From positions 310,001 to 374,000 of the forward strand of contig JANQEU010000104.1 of assembly GCA_028278225.1 (NCBI GenBank): 64,000 bases of DNA. Reading direction: 5' to 3'. Below, in pieces: positions 1 through 9,936 of the stretch. A program made the position numbers and the translations under genes. Position 1 is the stretch's first letter. Every line of letters begins with the position of its first letter. The notes below the pieces were generated by a model. The model saw only the letters and a list, made by a program, of their open reading frames with translations, did not search any database and was not told where the DNA came from. The stretch is from Cyclobacteriaceae bacterium. Its GTDB lineage: Bacteria; Bacteroidota; Bacteroidia; Cytophagales; Cyclobacteriaceae.

Positions 1-506
1 AACATGGGCATCAGGAATTTCGCCGCCTTTTCAATACCTCCTGATATTCCCCCAATCACAATTATTGATGTGATAACCATGAAGGCTGCAAACAATGCTA
101 AAATCATTCCACTATTTGAGGCAAAATCCGCAAATGGCGTAACATCACCAACCACGGACTTGAAGATATAACCAATGGTCCACCCTGCTATCACCCCATA
201 GTAGCTCAGGACAAAGAAGCTTACCAGTATTCCCAAAATAGCACCAAAGAAGGTGAAAAAGTGATTGGATCCGGTATCCCGAAATGCGCCGAACGGATTT
301 TTCTTGGTCAGGCGGCCCAACCCAATTTCATTAAACAACAAAGGCGCACCAATTAAAACTACACAGATGACGTAAACAAATACAAAGGCGCCACCCCCAT
401 TTGTCCCTGTGATGTACGGAAATCTCCAGATATTTCCCAGGCCAACAGCCGAACCCGCTGCTGCCATGATGAAGCCGAATTTGCTTCCCCAGTTTTCTCT
501 TTGCAT
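1..506 (-). CDS. Sodium-dependent symporter, NSS/SNF family (partial)
   Basis: Amino-terminal 168 codons of a neurotransmitter:sodium-symporter-type carrier; the rest lies beyond the left edge. The protein begins MQRENWGSKFGF and has the TM1 signature AVGLGNIWRFPY, where the unwound helix binds sodium and substrate in LeuT-fold carriers. It continues with three further hydrophobic segments (about residues 41-62, 85-110 and 135-160). The family moves amino acids or related solutes across the inner membrane with Na+. The ATG at 504-506 is chosen because the family motif starts about 20 residues later, as usual. The substrate cannot be told from this fragment. No linked gene is visible, since the next gene on the same strand ends well upstream at 574-3006 with its own stop. 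Confidence 0.9.
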   Translation of the reverse strand, partial: MQRENWGSKFGFIMAAAGSAVGLGNIWRFPYITGTNGGGAFVFVYVICVVLIGAPLLFNEIGLGRLTKKNPFGAFRDTGSNHFFTFFGAILGILVSFFVLSYYGVIAGWTIGYIFKSVVGDVTPFADFASNSGMILALFAAFMVITSIIVIGGISGGIEKAAKFLMPM

Positions 507-573
507 AGGTCAATGATTTGGGCCCAAATATAGCAAAGATTATAACTTGGGATTAACCGCTTGTCACATCAAA

Positions 574-3006
574 TTACTCATCTTTTAAAGTCTCCGCAGG
601 ATTGATGAACGCCGAAGTTATAGTGCGATGACTGATGGTCAGCATGGCAATAACCAAGGTGACTACAAATGCCAGCGCAAAGAACTCCGCCCCTATTTTG
701 ATCCTGAATGCATACTCCTGCAACCAGCCCTCCATTAAGAAGAATGATGCCGGTGTGGCAATGACAAAGGCTATTGCCATGAGGATCAATATCTCTTTCG
801 AAAATATGCCCAGAATGCTGTAGACGGATGCTCCCAGAACTTTTCTCACTCCTATTTCCTTGGTCTTGTTCAGGGCAACGAAGGATATCAGTCCATACAA
901 TCCAAGACAACCTATCAAAATGGAGATAATGGAAAAAATTCTCATCATGGAAGCAATACTCTTTTCATATTCATATCGCTCGGCAATTTGTTCATCATAA
1001 AAATTGTAGTCCACCACATATTTCGGATACACCGCTTCCCATGTTTGCTTGAAATGCTCAATAGCTGCATCAATTCCTTGTGTAGAAGCCGTCTTGAATG
1101 AGATACTGTAAAATACATCAGGCCTGTTCAATAACAGCACGTACTCAATATCTTCGGAGAGTGAAAAGACATGAAAATCCTCGACCACTCCAACAATATA
1201 TTTATCTCCGCCCCACCCCGTGGAGAGCTTTTCCCCTATCGCCCCGTGATAATCATCCTTAAACCCGATGAGGTCAGCTATTTTACGATTGATCACAACA
1301 TTGTTGCTATCACCCTCTTCAATCGCCCTCCCCGCCAGTAGTTCAATATCAAAAAAATCAATGTACCTGTGGTCAACAGGTTTGAAGTTTCCGTGATAGC
1401 TGGTTTCGCTTTCCAGGGAGTCATAGTTGAACCCTGAACTTGAGTTGCTGCTCCCGGTGGGTTGACTTAAAGAAAATGTGACATCCGAAATTGCGGACGA
1501 TGAGAGCATGAGCTGCCGGAATCTCTCCCGCTTTACATCATCCCGCTCGGGCAGATAAGTAGTAATTATCGCTTCAGTCTCAAATCCCAGGTCTTTGGAG
1601 TTGAAGTATTTCATCTGAGCAGTTACGATCAATGTGCCGATGATCAGAAATTGTGTGATGGCAAATTGCGTTACTACCAACCCCTTTCTTATTGATAATC
1701 CCCCGGAATGATTTTTGGCCGTGATCTTGCTTTTGAGGGCCATGACCGTATTCATCCTGGATAATAACACGGAGGGATAAAACCCGGAGAGAAGGCTCAC
1801 AATCACAAACAGGACCAGCAGAAACAGCACTGTGAAGCTATCATTCAGGAGATCAAGCGTCAGACGATAACCAAGTAGTTCTTCGAGGTTAATGAACATA
1901 AGCTCACTGATTGCCAGGGAAAGAAGAAGGGCAAACAAAGTAATAAGTCCGATTTCAGAAAGAAACTGCACAACGAGCTGACTCGACATACTTCCGATGG
2001 CTTTGCGTATGCCAATCTCCTTTGAGCGGTTTGCCGCCTGGGCTGTAGCCAGGTTCACAAAATTGATACATGCTGTCAGGACCAGGAATACGCCAATTAT
2101 TGCCAGCGCCACCAGGAAATTTTTGGAAGTGGTTCCTTCGTTATTTCCATAGTCTTCATTGAAATGAATATCAGATAGTGGCTGTACTAAATATTGCGTC
2201 TGTTCCGATTCCCCTTCACCCCTGTATTTCTCCACAAAATCGATAAGTGCGGCATTAAAGGCACCCTCATCGAATGAGTCAGATACCGGGGTGAAGTAAG
2301 TATTGGTATTGGAGCTCGTCGAATTCCACCTTTTCCCATCTCCGTAATACGGGTTTGTTTTTGTGAGAGCGGAGTGATATTCAAACATCATCGTAAAAAC
2401 GAAATTGGTGGTTTCGGGAGGATCCTTTACTATCCCCACTACTTTGAAGTCCTCTTTGTTGTTGTAGTTGATCAGACGGCCCATCGCCCCGGACTCCTCA
2501 CCCGGACCAAGATCAAACAGGCGTTGCGCTATGGATTCGCTGATGACGACCGTTTTAGGGTCTGTCAAAGCAGTCCCCTGATCACCGGCAACCCATTCCG
2601 TCGTAAAAATTTTGAAGAAGCTGTTTTCCACAAAGGCCACACCTTCATCTATCAGGAACTTTTTGAATTGACCTTTCTCATCTGTCACATTAATTTGATC
2701 CCCGTACACATAGTGAACCCTGGTGACGTATTCCAACTCCGGGTAATCCTCTATCAATGCCGGACCGAGCGGATGGGGTGTCCCCTGCCCCTTATCAACT
2801 ACATCCGGATAGATGTTTTGATTTACCACCCTGTATATCCTTTCATAATTGGCCTGGTGTGTATCGAAACTCAATTCATATCGGATTATTTTAAATATTA
2901 CGACCGCACAACCTATGCCGAGCGCCAACCCGATAATATTCAGAGAGGTATAAACTTTGTTCCTTCTCAGGTTTCTGAATGCTGTGATCAAATAATTTCT
3001 GAACAT
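574..3006 (-). CDS. MacB/FtsX-type ABC transporter permease
   Basis: 810-residue inner-membrane permease. The order is a short cytoplasmic start (MFRNYLITAFRNLRRNKVYTSLNIIGLALG), TM1, a periplasmic MacB_PCD domain (about 45-290), an FtsX core of three helices (about 300-430), a second first-type helix near 450, a second periplasmic domain, and a final FtsX core (about 690-800). The loops NRSKEIGIRKAIGS and NKTKEIGVRKVLGAS are the coupling-helix motifs that contact the ATPase. The protein ends PAETLKDE, a usual tail of this Bacteroidota group. It starts 3 bp after the stop of the preceding permease (3010-5427), so the two form an operon. No ATP-binding subunit is encoded nearby; it must come from elsewhere. 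The family usually exports peptides, lipids or antibiotics; the substrate here is unknown. Confidence 0.93.
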   Translation of the reverse strand: MFRNYLITAFRNLRRNKVYTSLNIIGLALGIGCAVVIFKIIRYELSFDTHQANYERIYRVVNQNIYPDVVDKGQGTPHPLGPALIEDYPELEYVTRVHYVYGDQINVTDEKGQFKKFLIDEGVAFVENSFFKIFTTEWVAGDQGTALTDPKTVVISESIAQRLFDLGPGEESGAMGRLINYNNKEDFKVVGIVKDPPETTNFVFTMMFEYHSALTKTNPYYGDGKRWNSTSSNTNTYFTPVSDSFDEGAFNAALIDFVEKYRGEGESEQTQYLVQPLSDIHFNEDYGNNEGTTSKNFLVALAIIGVFLVLTACINFVNLATAQAANRSKEIGIRKAIGSMSSQLVVQFLSEIGLITLFALLLSLAISELMFINLEELLGYRLTLDLLNDSFTVLFLLVLFVIVSLLSGFYPSVLLSRMNTVMALKSKITAKNHSGGLSIRKGLVVTQFAITQFLIIGTLIVTAQMKYFNSKDLGFETEAIITTYLPERDDVKRERFRQLMLSSSAISDVTFSLSQPTGSSNSSSGFNYDSLESETSYHGNFKPVDHRYIDFFDIELLAGRAIEEGDSNNVVINRKIADLIGFKDDYHGAIGEKLSTGWGGDKYIVGVVEDFHVFSLSEDIEYVLLLNRPDVFYSISFKTASTQGIDAAIEHFKQTWEAVYPKYVVDYNFYDEQIAERYEYEKSIASMMRIFSIISILIGCLGLYGLISFVALNKTKEIGVRKVLGASVYSILGIFSKEILILMAIAFVIATPASFFLMEGWLQEYAFRIKIGAEFFALAFVVTLVIAMLTISHRTITSAFINPAETLKDE

Positions 3007-3009
3007 TTT

Positions 3010-5427
3010 TTATTCGTCTTTTAGCGTTAAAACAGGATTTAAATTGGAGGCCTTGTAAGACCTGTAGGAAATTGTTGCCAGCGACGCAAATAGAATCGTT
3101 GCAATCGCAATTGCAAAAACAGTCCACCCGATTTCAATTCGATATGCATAATTATCCAGCCATTGGTTTAGCAACCAGTACATAAGCGGACCACTCACAA
3201 TCATTGACAACCCAACCAGGAAGACCAACTCTTTACCAAAAATGAAAAGGATATTTTTCAGTTTTGCGCCAAGTACTTTGCGGATCCCAATTTCTTTGGT
3301 TTTCTTAACAGCCATAAAATCAATTAATCCGTACAATCCAAGACAGCTTATGGTAATTGCCAGTATGGCAAACAGTCTGAATAATTGAACCATTTTCAAT
3401 TCTGTATTGTAGCTCCTTTCGATTCGCTCATCTAAGAAATCATATTGAATGACATATTCGGGAAAAACCTTGTCCCAGGATTCATTTAATTTCTCTAACG
3501 AACCGGATATCGCTGTCTGAGAAGTTGATGCCATAAGAACACCTACCTCATGGAAATAATCTTCGTTGTAACTTAAGATCACCGGATCCAACTCAGAATG
3601 CAACGAATTTGCATTGAAGTCCGCAATAACGCCTTTGATAATCCTCGATGCGCCCCAATTTGTTTTGATGGTTTGTCCGATTGCCCCATAAGGATCATTC
3701 ATTCCAAGTTTTTTCATGAGGGATTCATTTATTAGTACCCTTTCCTCCGCATCGGTCCTTCGAATGTTTTCACCGGCTAACAATCGCAGACCGAATAAAT
3801 CAAGATAGTTCTCATCCACATCCTTGAAATTCACTCCGCTAATCTCATATTCACTTCCTTCTTCATTGAGATTTACCAAGGTACCTGTATTATTTACACG
3901 GGCGACTGGGCTTCCTAAGTGGGCACTTGCCTTCTCAAACTCCGGGTGAGATAATAATTCATTGATAAACAATTGCGTTTTTTCAGGCTTGTACTCCGGT
4001 AGCAATATGCTGATGATCCCTTCTTCATTGAATCCCAGCTCCTGTGATCTCAGGAACTCATTTTGCCAAATCACTACCAGAATTCCTATGAGAAGCGACT
4101 GAGAAATAACGAATTGTGTAGTTACCAGTATCCTTCGAATTGACATTTTTCCTTTCTGACGGACCGTTCCAAATGAGGCTGCTTTCAGGGCATGGATTGG
4201 CCGGAATGATGAAATAATGAATGAAGGATACAAACCCGTCAGCAGGGTAAGTGAAACCAGGAACATTATCATCATTCCAATAATCCAGGAAACAGAAACG
4301 TCAACAAGACTCAATTCCTGCTCTATTATTGGTGCAACCAGCTTAAACATAAGTTCTGCCACAGCCAGGGCACCTAACAGGCTGATCACTACAATAATCA
4401 GGGTTTCCATTAAATGCTGAATAACTAAAGTGGATTTGCGACTCCCCAGAACCTTTCTTACTCCTACTTCTTTGGCACGTCCGGTGGCTTTGGCAGTAGA
4501 CAGGTTTATGAAATTAATGGAGGAAGCAATAATTAGCAGTATGGCAATAATGTTTAACGTCCAGGTAGCCCAATTCGGGAAAACCGGCCCTCCCGGCCTT
4601 CCAAAGTCAGAATTGAAATGGATATCAGAAAGCGGCTGAAACAGCAATGAATAGCCCTCTAATACATTATGATCCTCAAAAATTGCATTTGTCTGTTGTT
4701 GTAGTAAATACAAATCCGCATTCGCAGCCAATAGTACCAAACATTGCGTTCCACCATTCAACCTCCCCCAGAGTTTACCTTCACTGTAGTAGTCATTGAT
4801 CCCTTCCTGATTTTCATAGGTGATAAGCATTCGGAATCTGAAATCACTATTTTCAGGCAGGTCTTTGTATATCCCACCTATGACCAGTTCATGCAGATTG
4901 CCTATCGTAACTGTAGTCCCAATTACCTGATCGAAAGGGCGATTTCCAAAATATTTCAGTGCAGTTCTTTCATCTATTACCACGTTGTTGGGCTTATCGA
5001 GAGATGGTGCTCCGGCAATCCATGTAAAATCCAGAATTTCAAAAAATTCATTGTCTGTGAAAGCTATTCTCCCCTGCATGAATTTTTTGTCTCCATCACT
5101 CTCACTTAGTGTAATTTGAGCATCACCATGCAGTTTATATCGTGAAACTTTGTCCAGATAACCTGCTTCAGTTTTAAGCATGGCACCCAGTGGATGAGGG
5201 ACAGTAGCTGTGAAGCCATCATTATTCTCATTATGCACTTCTCCTACAATACGATATACCTGGTTGTAGTTTTTATTGAATTTGTTGAAGTCCTGATGAA
5301 ACCTGACGATCGTAAACAACACAATGGAACTTCCAACTCCCAGTATGAGGCCACCTACATTAATAACCACAAATAGCTTATTTCGAAAAAGATTTCTAAG
5401 AGAGGAAATTAACAAGTTCCGGAACAT
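3010..5427 (-). CDS. MacB/FtsX-type ABC transporter permease
   Basis: 805-residue paralogue of the next gene with the same architecture: N-terminal RNLFRNKLFVVINVGGLILG helix, periplasmic MacB_PCD domain, FtsX core with GRAKEVGVRKVLGS (about residue 310), then a second half with KKTKEIGIRKVLGAK (about residue 695) and the tail NPVLTLKDE. It is the first gene of a two-gene permease operon and lies divergent from the sigma-54 regulator at 5560. A sigma-54-like promoter sits 24 bp upstream (5451-5466), so the pair is a plausible target of the neighbouring two-component system. The two permeases may form a heterodimer or two separate transporters. The role is inferred from family and context only. 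Confidence 0.93.
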   Translation of the reverse strand: MFRNLLISSLRNLFRNKLFVVINVGGLILGVGSSIVLFTIVRFHQDFNKFNKNYNQVYRIVGEVHNENNDGFTATVPHPLGAMLKTEAGYLDKVSRYKLHGDAQITLSESDGDKKFMQGRIAFTDNEFFEILDFTWIAGAPSLDKPNNVVIDERTALKYFGNRPFDQVIGTTVTIGNLHELVIGGIYKDLPENSDFRFRMLITYENQEGINDYYSEGKLWGRLNGGTQCLVLLAANADLYLLQQQTNAIFEDHNVLEGYSLLFQPLSDIHFNSDFGRPGGPVFPNWATWTLNIIAILLIIASSINFINLSTAKATGRAKEVGVRKVLGSRKSTLVIQHLMETLIIVVISLLGALAVAELMFKLVAPIIEQELSLVDVSVSWIIGMMIMFLVSLTLLTGLYPSFIISSFRPIHALKAASFGTVRQKGKMSIRRILVTTQFVISQSLLIGILVVIWQNEFLRSQELGFNEEGIISILLPEYKPEKTQLFINELLSHPEFEKASAHLGSPVARVNNTGTLVNLNEEGSEYEISGVNFKDVDENYLDLFGLRLLAGENIRRTDAEERVLINESLMKKLGMNDPYGAIGQTIKTNWGASRIIKGVIADFNANSLHSELDPVILSYNEDYFHEVGVLMASTSQTAISGSLEKLNESWDKVFPEYVIQYDFLDERIERSYNTELKMVQLFRLFAILAITISCLGLYGLIDFMAVKKTKEIGIRKVLGAKLKNILFIFGKELVFLVGLSMIVSGPLMYWLLNQWLDNYAYRIEIGWTVFAIAIATILFASLATISYRSYKASNLNPVLTLKDE

Positions 5428-5450
5428 TACCTGACGTTTTTATGTACCTG

Positions 5451-5466
5451 TTCAATCCTGATGCCA
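5451..5466 (-). promoter_or_regulatory. Candidate sigma-54 (-24/-12) promoter for the permease operon
   Basis: On the minus strand the sequence TGGCATCAGGATTGAA keeps the -24 GG, the correct spacing and the TTG of the -12 element of the consensus TGGCACGN4TTGCA. The -12 C is replaced by A and two less conserved bases differ. The predicted start of transcription falls about 14 bp before the ATG at 5427. The match was found by eye; its position between the permeases and an NtrC-type activator gene is what makes it credible. Confidence 0.45.
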
Positions 5467-5559
5467 ATAGTTTATTTTATTGATTATGAGAGGCTTACAA
5501 AGAAGCTGCAAACTTATCCGCTATAAAGCGTACATTTAAGTGTTTGTTTTTGATACAGT

Positions 5560-6927
5560 ATGATAAAGACACAGGCTTCCATCCTGGTTATTGATGATGA
5601 TCCGGCGGTACTGACCTCTGCCAAACTATTTCTAAAACAAAAATTCAGTTTCGTCAAAACACTTCCCTCGCCCGAAAATATGTACCAGGTCCTGAAGGAT
5701 GTAAAGGTCGATCTGATCCTGCTGGACATGAACTACAGTAAAGGCGAGAGTGATGGAAAAGAAGGTCTTGATATTATAGAGAAAATCACCCGGGAATTTC
5801 CAGGAGTAGAAATCCTTCCAATAACAGCATACGGTGAAATCAATTTGGCTGTAGAAGCAATGAAACGAGGTGTCAGGGATTTTGTGACAAAGCCCTGGAG
5901 TAATGAAAAGCTCCACGCGACCATTATGAATATTCTAAATCTCCAGGAAGCTTCCAAACAAATTGAACTACTCAGGGACACCAACCAGCAGCTTAAGTTT
6001 GATGCCGGAATTCCGGACGGGGATTTGATTGGTCGTTCCAGGGCTTTCAAACAAATAATCGAAACCACAAGAAAGGTTGCTCCTACGGAAGCTAATGTTT
6101 TGATCCTGGGAGAAAATGGTACCGGAAAGGAAGTTATCGCAAAAGCGATCCATCAGCAATCAGAACGGGGTGACAGGGGTTTTGTGAAGGTGGATCTGGG
6201 ATCACTCCCGGAATCCCTCTTTGAATCAGAGTTGTTCGGTTACGTAAAAGGTGCATTTACCGATGCAAAGGAAAATCGCGAGGGAAAGTTTGAGTTGGCA
6301 AATGGTGGCACCCTGTTTCTTGATGAAATCGGAAATATCAATGCCAGGCAACAGTCGAAGCTATTGACAGCCTTACAAAACAGAACTATCACGCGACTGG
6401 GTGCTAATCAAACCGTAGAACTGGATGTAAGATTGATCTGTGCAACCAATATCAACCTCCATGAATCGGCTAACTCCGGGAAATTCCGGCAGGATCTTCT
6501 TTATCGCATCAATACGATTGAAATTGAACTTCCCGGTCTCAAAGACCGCACGGATGACATTCCCTTACTGGTGGAACACTTCCTGAAGATCTACAAATCA
6601 AAGTACCGGAAAAGATATTTAAAGGTTTCCAAAGAGGGCATGAAAGTGCTTCAGGAGTATAACTGGCCCGGTAATGTAAGGGAACTCAAGAATGTGGTCG
6701 AAAGGGCTGTGATATTGTCCGACCAAAAGATGTTATCTGCCAATGACTTTCACCTGACTAATGAAAGATCAGAAGAATTTTTGGACAGTCTTAATCTGAG
6801 GGAAATGGAGAAATCGCTTATCCTGAGAGCGCTTGAAAAAAATAAGGGTAATATCACGCATGCGGCAAGGGACCTTGGCATAGATCGATTGGCATTGTAC
6901 AGGAGGCTGGAAAAATATGGTCTTTAA
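5560..6927 (+). CDS. Sigma-54-dependent response regulator, NtrC family
   Basis: 455 residues in three parts. The receiver domain (about 1-125) has the acidic pocket DDD at 12-14, the phospho-acceptor Asp56 in LLDMNY and the conserved Lys in VTKPW. The AAA+ domain (about 145-380) shows Walker A GENGTGKE, Walker B GGTLFLDEIGN and a sigma-54 contact loop written GAFTDA instead of GAFTGA; this substitution occurs in Bacteroidota relatives, as I recall. The C-terminal Fis-type helix-turn-helix is NITHAARDLGIDRLALYRRLEKYGL. The protein activates sigma-54 promoters after phosphorylation. Its stop overlaps the start of the histidine kinase gene by 11 bp, so the two are a co-translated pair. The divergent permease operon is the most likely target. 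Confidence 0.95.
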   Translation: MIKTQASILVIDDDPAVLTSAKLFLKQKFSFVKTLPSPENMYQVLKDVKVDLILLDMNYSKGESDGKEGLDIIEKITREFPGVEILPITAYGEINLAVEAMKRGVRDFVTKPWSNEKLHATIMNILNLQEASKQIELLRDTNQQLKFDAGIPDGDLIGRSRAFKQIIETTRKVAPTEANVLILGENGTGKEVIAKAIHQQSERGDRGFVKVDLGSLPESLFESELFGYVKGAFTDAKENREGKFELANGGTLFLDEIGNINARQQSKLLTALQNRTITRLGANQTVELDVRLICATNINLHESANSGKFRQDLLYRINTIEIELPGLKDRTDDIPLLVEHFLKIYKSKYRKRYLKVSKEGMKVLQEYNWPGNVRELKNVVERAVILSDQKMLSANDFHLTNERSEEFLDSLNLREMEKSLILRALEKNKGNITHAARDLGIDRLALYRRLEKYGL

Positions 6928-8281
6928 CAGATTTTTTCTCTTCATCTTACTGCGTGTAGGTCTGCTATTTGGAGCGATCACCGCGTTTTCGTTGATCTTC
7001 CTTCGACCCGATTTGCTTTTTACACAGATCATTCTTGGCACGATTATCATCATTCAGATCGGGGAATTGACACATTTCGTAAATCGTACAAATTATGATT
7101 TAAGCAGATTCCTTGCGGCGATTAAGGATAATGACTTTTCTATTAACTTCTCGAATAAAGAAAAAATCCCTTCCTACCGGTCGCTTAATGCCTCTTTCTC
7201 TCAACTGATTGAAACGCTCAAGGAACTCGAGACCGAAAAAGAAGCACAGTTCCACTTTTTGAATCAGCTGGTAAACCAAATTGAGTTTGGTATCATCACC
7301 TTCGATGAACAGGAAAACATCGAATTGATCAACAAACAGGCCTGTGATCTGCTGTCCATCCCCAAGGTGGGGCACTGGAAGAATCTCAAGAATCCAAATC
7401 TCCGGATATTATACCGTCTGCTCCAGCTTGAAGACGGCAAAAACCAGTTGATCGAAAACAGGATTGCCAACCAGGACCGGTATTTCTCAGTAAGTGTAAC
7501 AACCATAACCATTCGCGACCAGCATTTTAAAATTGTTTCCTTCCAGGATATCAGGTCCGAAATCCAGCAGAAGGAAATTGAAGCATGGCACAAGCTTATT
7601 CGGATCCTTACTCACGAGATCATGAATTCCGTCACCCCACTGGTTTCACTTACGGAAACGATCCAAATGATATTATTGAATGACGAGACCGGGAAAGTAC
7701 GATCGCTGACTCAGCTGAACGACGAGAACATCGAGGATGTCTCCCAGGCAGTTGAAACTATCCGGGATCGCGGTGAAGGTATATTAAAATTTGTCCAGGA
7801 TTACCGGAAACTCACCCGCATCCCAAAACCTGAAATCGAAAAAGTGGAAGTGCAAACCATGATCAGTGAAGTGACGAGACTTATGCAATCGGACATGGAA
7901 AGGAATGGTGTAGGCATTATATCCAATACGGAGCAGGATTCCCTGTCTATTGATCCCAATTTAATTCAGCAGGTCATGATCAACCTTTTGAAAAACGCGA
8001 AAGAAGCCCTGATCGACACCGAAAAACCTGTTATTTCGATCGAATCAGAAAAAACACCGGAATTTTTCAAACTGCACATCAATGACAATGGCCCCGGGAT
8101 TCCCGTGGATCGCATCGACAGAATTTTCGTCCCGTTTTACACCACAAAACCGGAAGGATCAGGTATCGGCCTTAGCGTTTCACGGCAGATCCTGAATCTC
8201 CATGGCGGTTTTCTGGAAGTTCACAGTGAACCTGGTGACACTACGTTCACCATGGCATTTCCTGTTCGGAATTTGGTCTGA
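6917..8281 (+). CDS. Sensor histidine kinase
   Basis: 454-residue membrane-bound histidine kinase, partner of the overlapping response regulator. Two adjacent TM helices (about 5-28 and 35-52) leave almost no periplasmic loop, so the signal may be sensed in the membrane or cytoplasm. A HAMP-like linker (about 55-105) and a PAS-like domain (about 110-215) follow. The phosphorylated residue is His233 in HEIMNSVTPL; the ATPase has the N box NLLKNAKEA, the G1 box NDNGPGIP and the G2 box GSGIGLSVSRQI. This set is typical of NtrB/NtrY-type kinases that feed sigma-54 activators. The signal is unknown. Confidence 0.94.
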   Translation: MVFNRFFLFILLRVGLLFGAITAFSLIFLRPDLLFTQIILGTIIIIQIGELTHFVNRTNYDLSRFLAAIKDNDFSINFSNKEKIPSYRSLNASFSQLIETLKELETEKEAQFHFLNQLVNQIEFGIITFDEQENIELINKQACDLLSIPKVGHWKNLKNPNLRILYRLLQLEDGKNQLIENRIANQDRYFSVSVTTITIRDQHFKIVSFQDIRSEIQQKEIEAWHKLIRILTHEIMNSVTPLVSLTETIQMILLNDETGKVRSLTQLNDENIEDVSQAVETIRDRGEGILKFVQDYRKLTRIPKPEIEKVEVQTMISEVTRLMQSDMERNGVGIISNTEQDSLSIDPNLIQQVMINLLKNAKEALIDTEKPVISIESEKTPEFFKLHINDNGPGIPVDRIDRIFVPFYTTKPEGSGIGLSVSRQILNLHGGFLEVHSEPGDTTFTMAFPVRNLV

Positions 8282-8293
8282 ACCTGACGCTAG

Positions 8294-9913
8294 TTATGCC
8301 TTGTATAACAGATCATAGTATTCCTGAAGCATTCGCCTGACCGCAAATTGCTCTTTGGTACTCAGGATACTTGCTCTCATCATGTCTACCCACTTCTCCC
8401 TGTTTTCATAAAACGTTGGAATAACATCATTCAGCAGTACATCATACAGTGCGTTGACGTCATGTTTGGCCTGCTTCTTTTCTCCGGTACTTTCAAATCC
8501 ATCACCAAATTGCCACCCATTTACCCCATGATCGCAAGCCTCGGGCCACCAGCCATCCAGGATGCTTACGTTCAGGACGCCATTCATTGCCGCTTTCATC
8601 CCTGACGTACCGCTAGCTTCCTTGGGCCTTCGCGGATTGTTCAGCCAGATGTCCGACCCCGCAGTCAACAAGGCCCCGATTTCCATGTCGTAGTTTTCCA
8701 GGAAAACTACTGATTCCGGGTACTCCCTGGAAATAGACACTATTCGTTCCACAATGCCCTTTCCAACATCATCAAGCGGATGCGCGCGGCCTGAAAATAT
8801 GATTTGCAGTTTCCCTTTTTTCAAAAGAGGTGATATTATTCTTCGCTTGGTAAAGATCAGATCACTTCGTTTGTACGGCGCTGCTCTCCTTGCAAATCCG
8901 ACGGTAAGCACGTCAGGGTTTAACTCAACATCATTTTTTTTCTTCACATAATCCATAAGCTTTCGCTTATTTTCCATATGAATCGCCCAGAGGTCGGAAC
9001 CATCTTCGGCGGCTTTGATCATCCTTTCGTCTACCCATGTTGGAATGTGAATGGCATTGGTGATCCCGATAATTTCAGCCCTGTCTTCAACCTTTTCCCA
9101 CATTTTGTTTGCTGTTTCATTGTGCAGCTGGGCAACAGCGTTTGCTTTTTTAGACAAACGAAGCGCACCAACCGTCATGTTAAATGGATTGCCGCCTAAT
9201 TCACGCAGCCTGGACCTGGTAAAGACTTTATTATCGGCGCCCATATACATGAGCCGGTCTATCGCATGCGATTCATTTCCCTGAATAATTGGTGTGTGGG
9301 TTGTAAAGACGATTTCCTGTTTGGTTTCTGCCAATGCTTCTTCGAAGGTTTTTCCATTCTCCATCTTCTCCCGCATCAACTCAAATCCCGCAAACAGTGC
9401 ATGACCTTCATTGAAGTGATAGATATCAATGTCAATGCCTAACGCCCTTAAGGCACGAAGTCCACCAACACCCAGTACAATTTCCTGCGCGACTCTCTCT
9501 TCCTCAAACCAGCCATAAAGCTGACCGGAAATCCAGGGATCCTTGTTATCTGGCAGGTCGGTATCGAGCAGGTACAGATCGGCATTGCCAAACTCAGTCA
9601 CTTTCCAGACCTTACATTTGACCCTGCGTTTCCGTATCCTCACCTCAACCTCCACTCCCGTGTCTTCCAGGAAGTCATATTTATAATTATGGTAGGAATC
9701 ATAGGGCCTTCCTTCACTATCCAGCACTTGATCCGTATATCCCTGTTTCCAGAGAATACCGAGCCCTACAATTGGAAAATTATGATCTTTCGCTCCTTTC
9801 AGATAGTCTCCGGCAAGAATGCCAAGACCACCGGCGTACAATTTGAACGAGGTATGCAGCGCATATTCCATACAGAAATACGCTACTCTTGGAAGGGAAT
9901 CGTTTGAAGCCAT
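8294..9913 (-). CDS. glgP: Alpha-glucan (glycogen/maltodextrin) phosphorylase, GT35
   Basis: 539 residues, the short form of glycogen phosphorylase found in Thermotoga and many Bacteroidota, against about 800 for the classical enzyme. It releases glucose-1-phosphate from alpha-1,4-glucans with pyridoxal phosphate. The cofactor site is EASGTSGMKAAMNG, where the Lys forms the Schiff base. GFARRAAPYKRSDL and the N-terminal AYFCMEYALH are family landmarks. The protein is cytoplasmic, with no signal peptide. It lies alone on the minus strand, convergent with the histidine kinase gene. The alpha-glucan genes at 33.9-42 kb (GH77, GH13, MFS carrier) are functional partners at a distance. The start at 9913 fits the family N-terminus. 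Confidence 0.94.
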   Translation of the reverse strand: MASNDSLPRVAYFCMEYALHTSFKLYAGGLGILAGDYLKGAKDHNFPIVGLGILWKQGYTDQVLDSEGRPYDSYHNYKYDFLEDTGVEVEVRIRKRRVKCKVWKVTEFGNADLYLLDTDLPDNKDPWISGQLYGWFEEERVAQEIVLGVGGLRALRALGIDIDIYHFNEGHALFAGFELMREKMENGKTFEEALAETKQEIVFTTHTPIIQGNESHAIDRLMYMGADNKVFTRSRLRELGGNPFNMTVGALRLSKKANAVAQLHNETANKMWEKVEDRAEIIGITNAIHIPTWVDERMIKAAEDGSDLWAIHMENKRKLMDYVKKKNDVELNPDVLTVGFARRAAPYKRSDLIFTKRRIISPLLKKGKLQIIFSGRAHPLDDVGKGIVERIVSISREYPESVVFLENYDMEIGALLTAGSDIWLNNPRRPKEASGTSGMKAAMNGVLNVSILDGWWPEACDHGVNGWQFGDGFESTGEKKQAKHDVNALYDVLLNDVIPTFYENREKWVDMMRASILSTKEQFAVRRMLQEYYDLLYKA

Positions 9914-9936
9914 TTTCGATATAATTTAATTGAGGC

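Noticed and set aside
331-513. 60-codon minus-strand ORF
   Set aside because: Shadow of the NSS symporter in another frame of the same strand.
2374-3024. 216-codon plus-strand ORF
   Set aside because: Lies opposite the MacB permease; composition is antisense-like and no motif is seen.
6232-6270. GAFTDA loop as a sign of an inactive sigma-54 activator
   Set aside because: I recall the same change in many Bacteroidota regulators with otherwise full AAA+ motifs, so it does not mark loss of function by itself.
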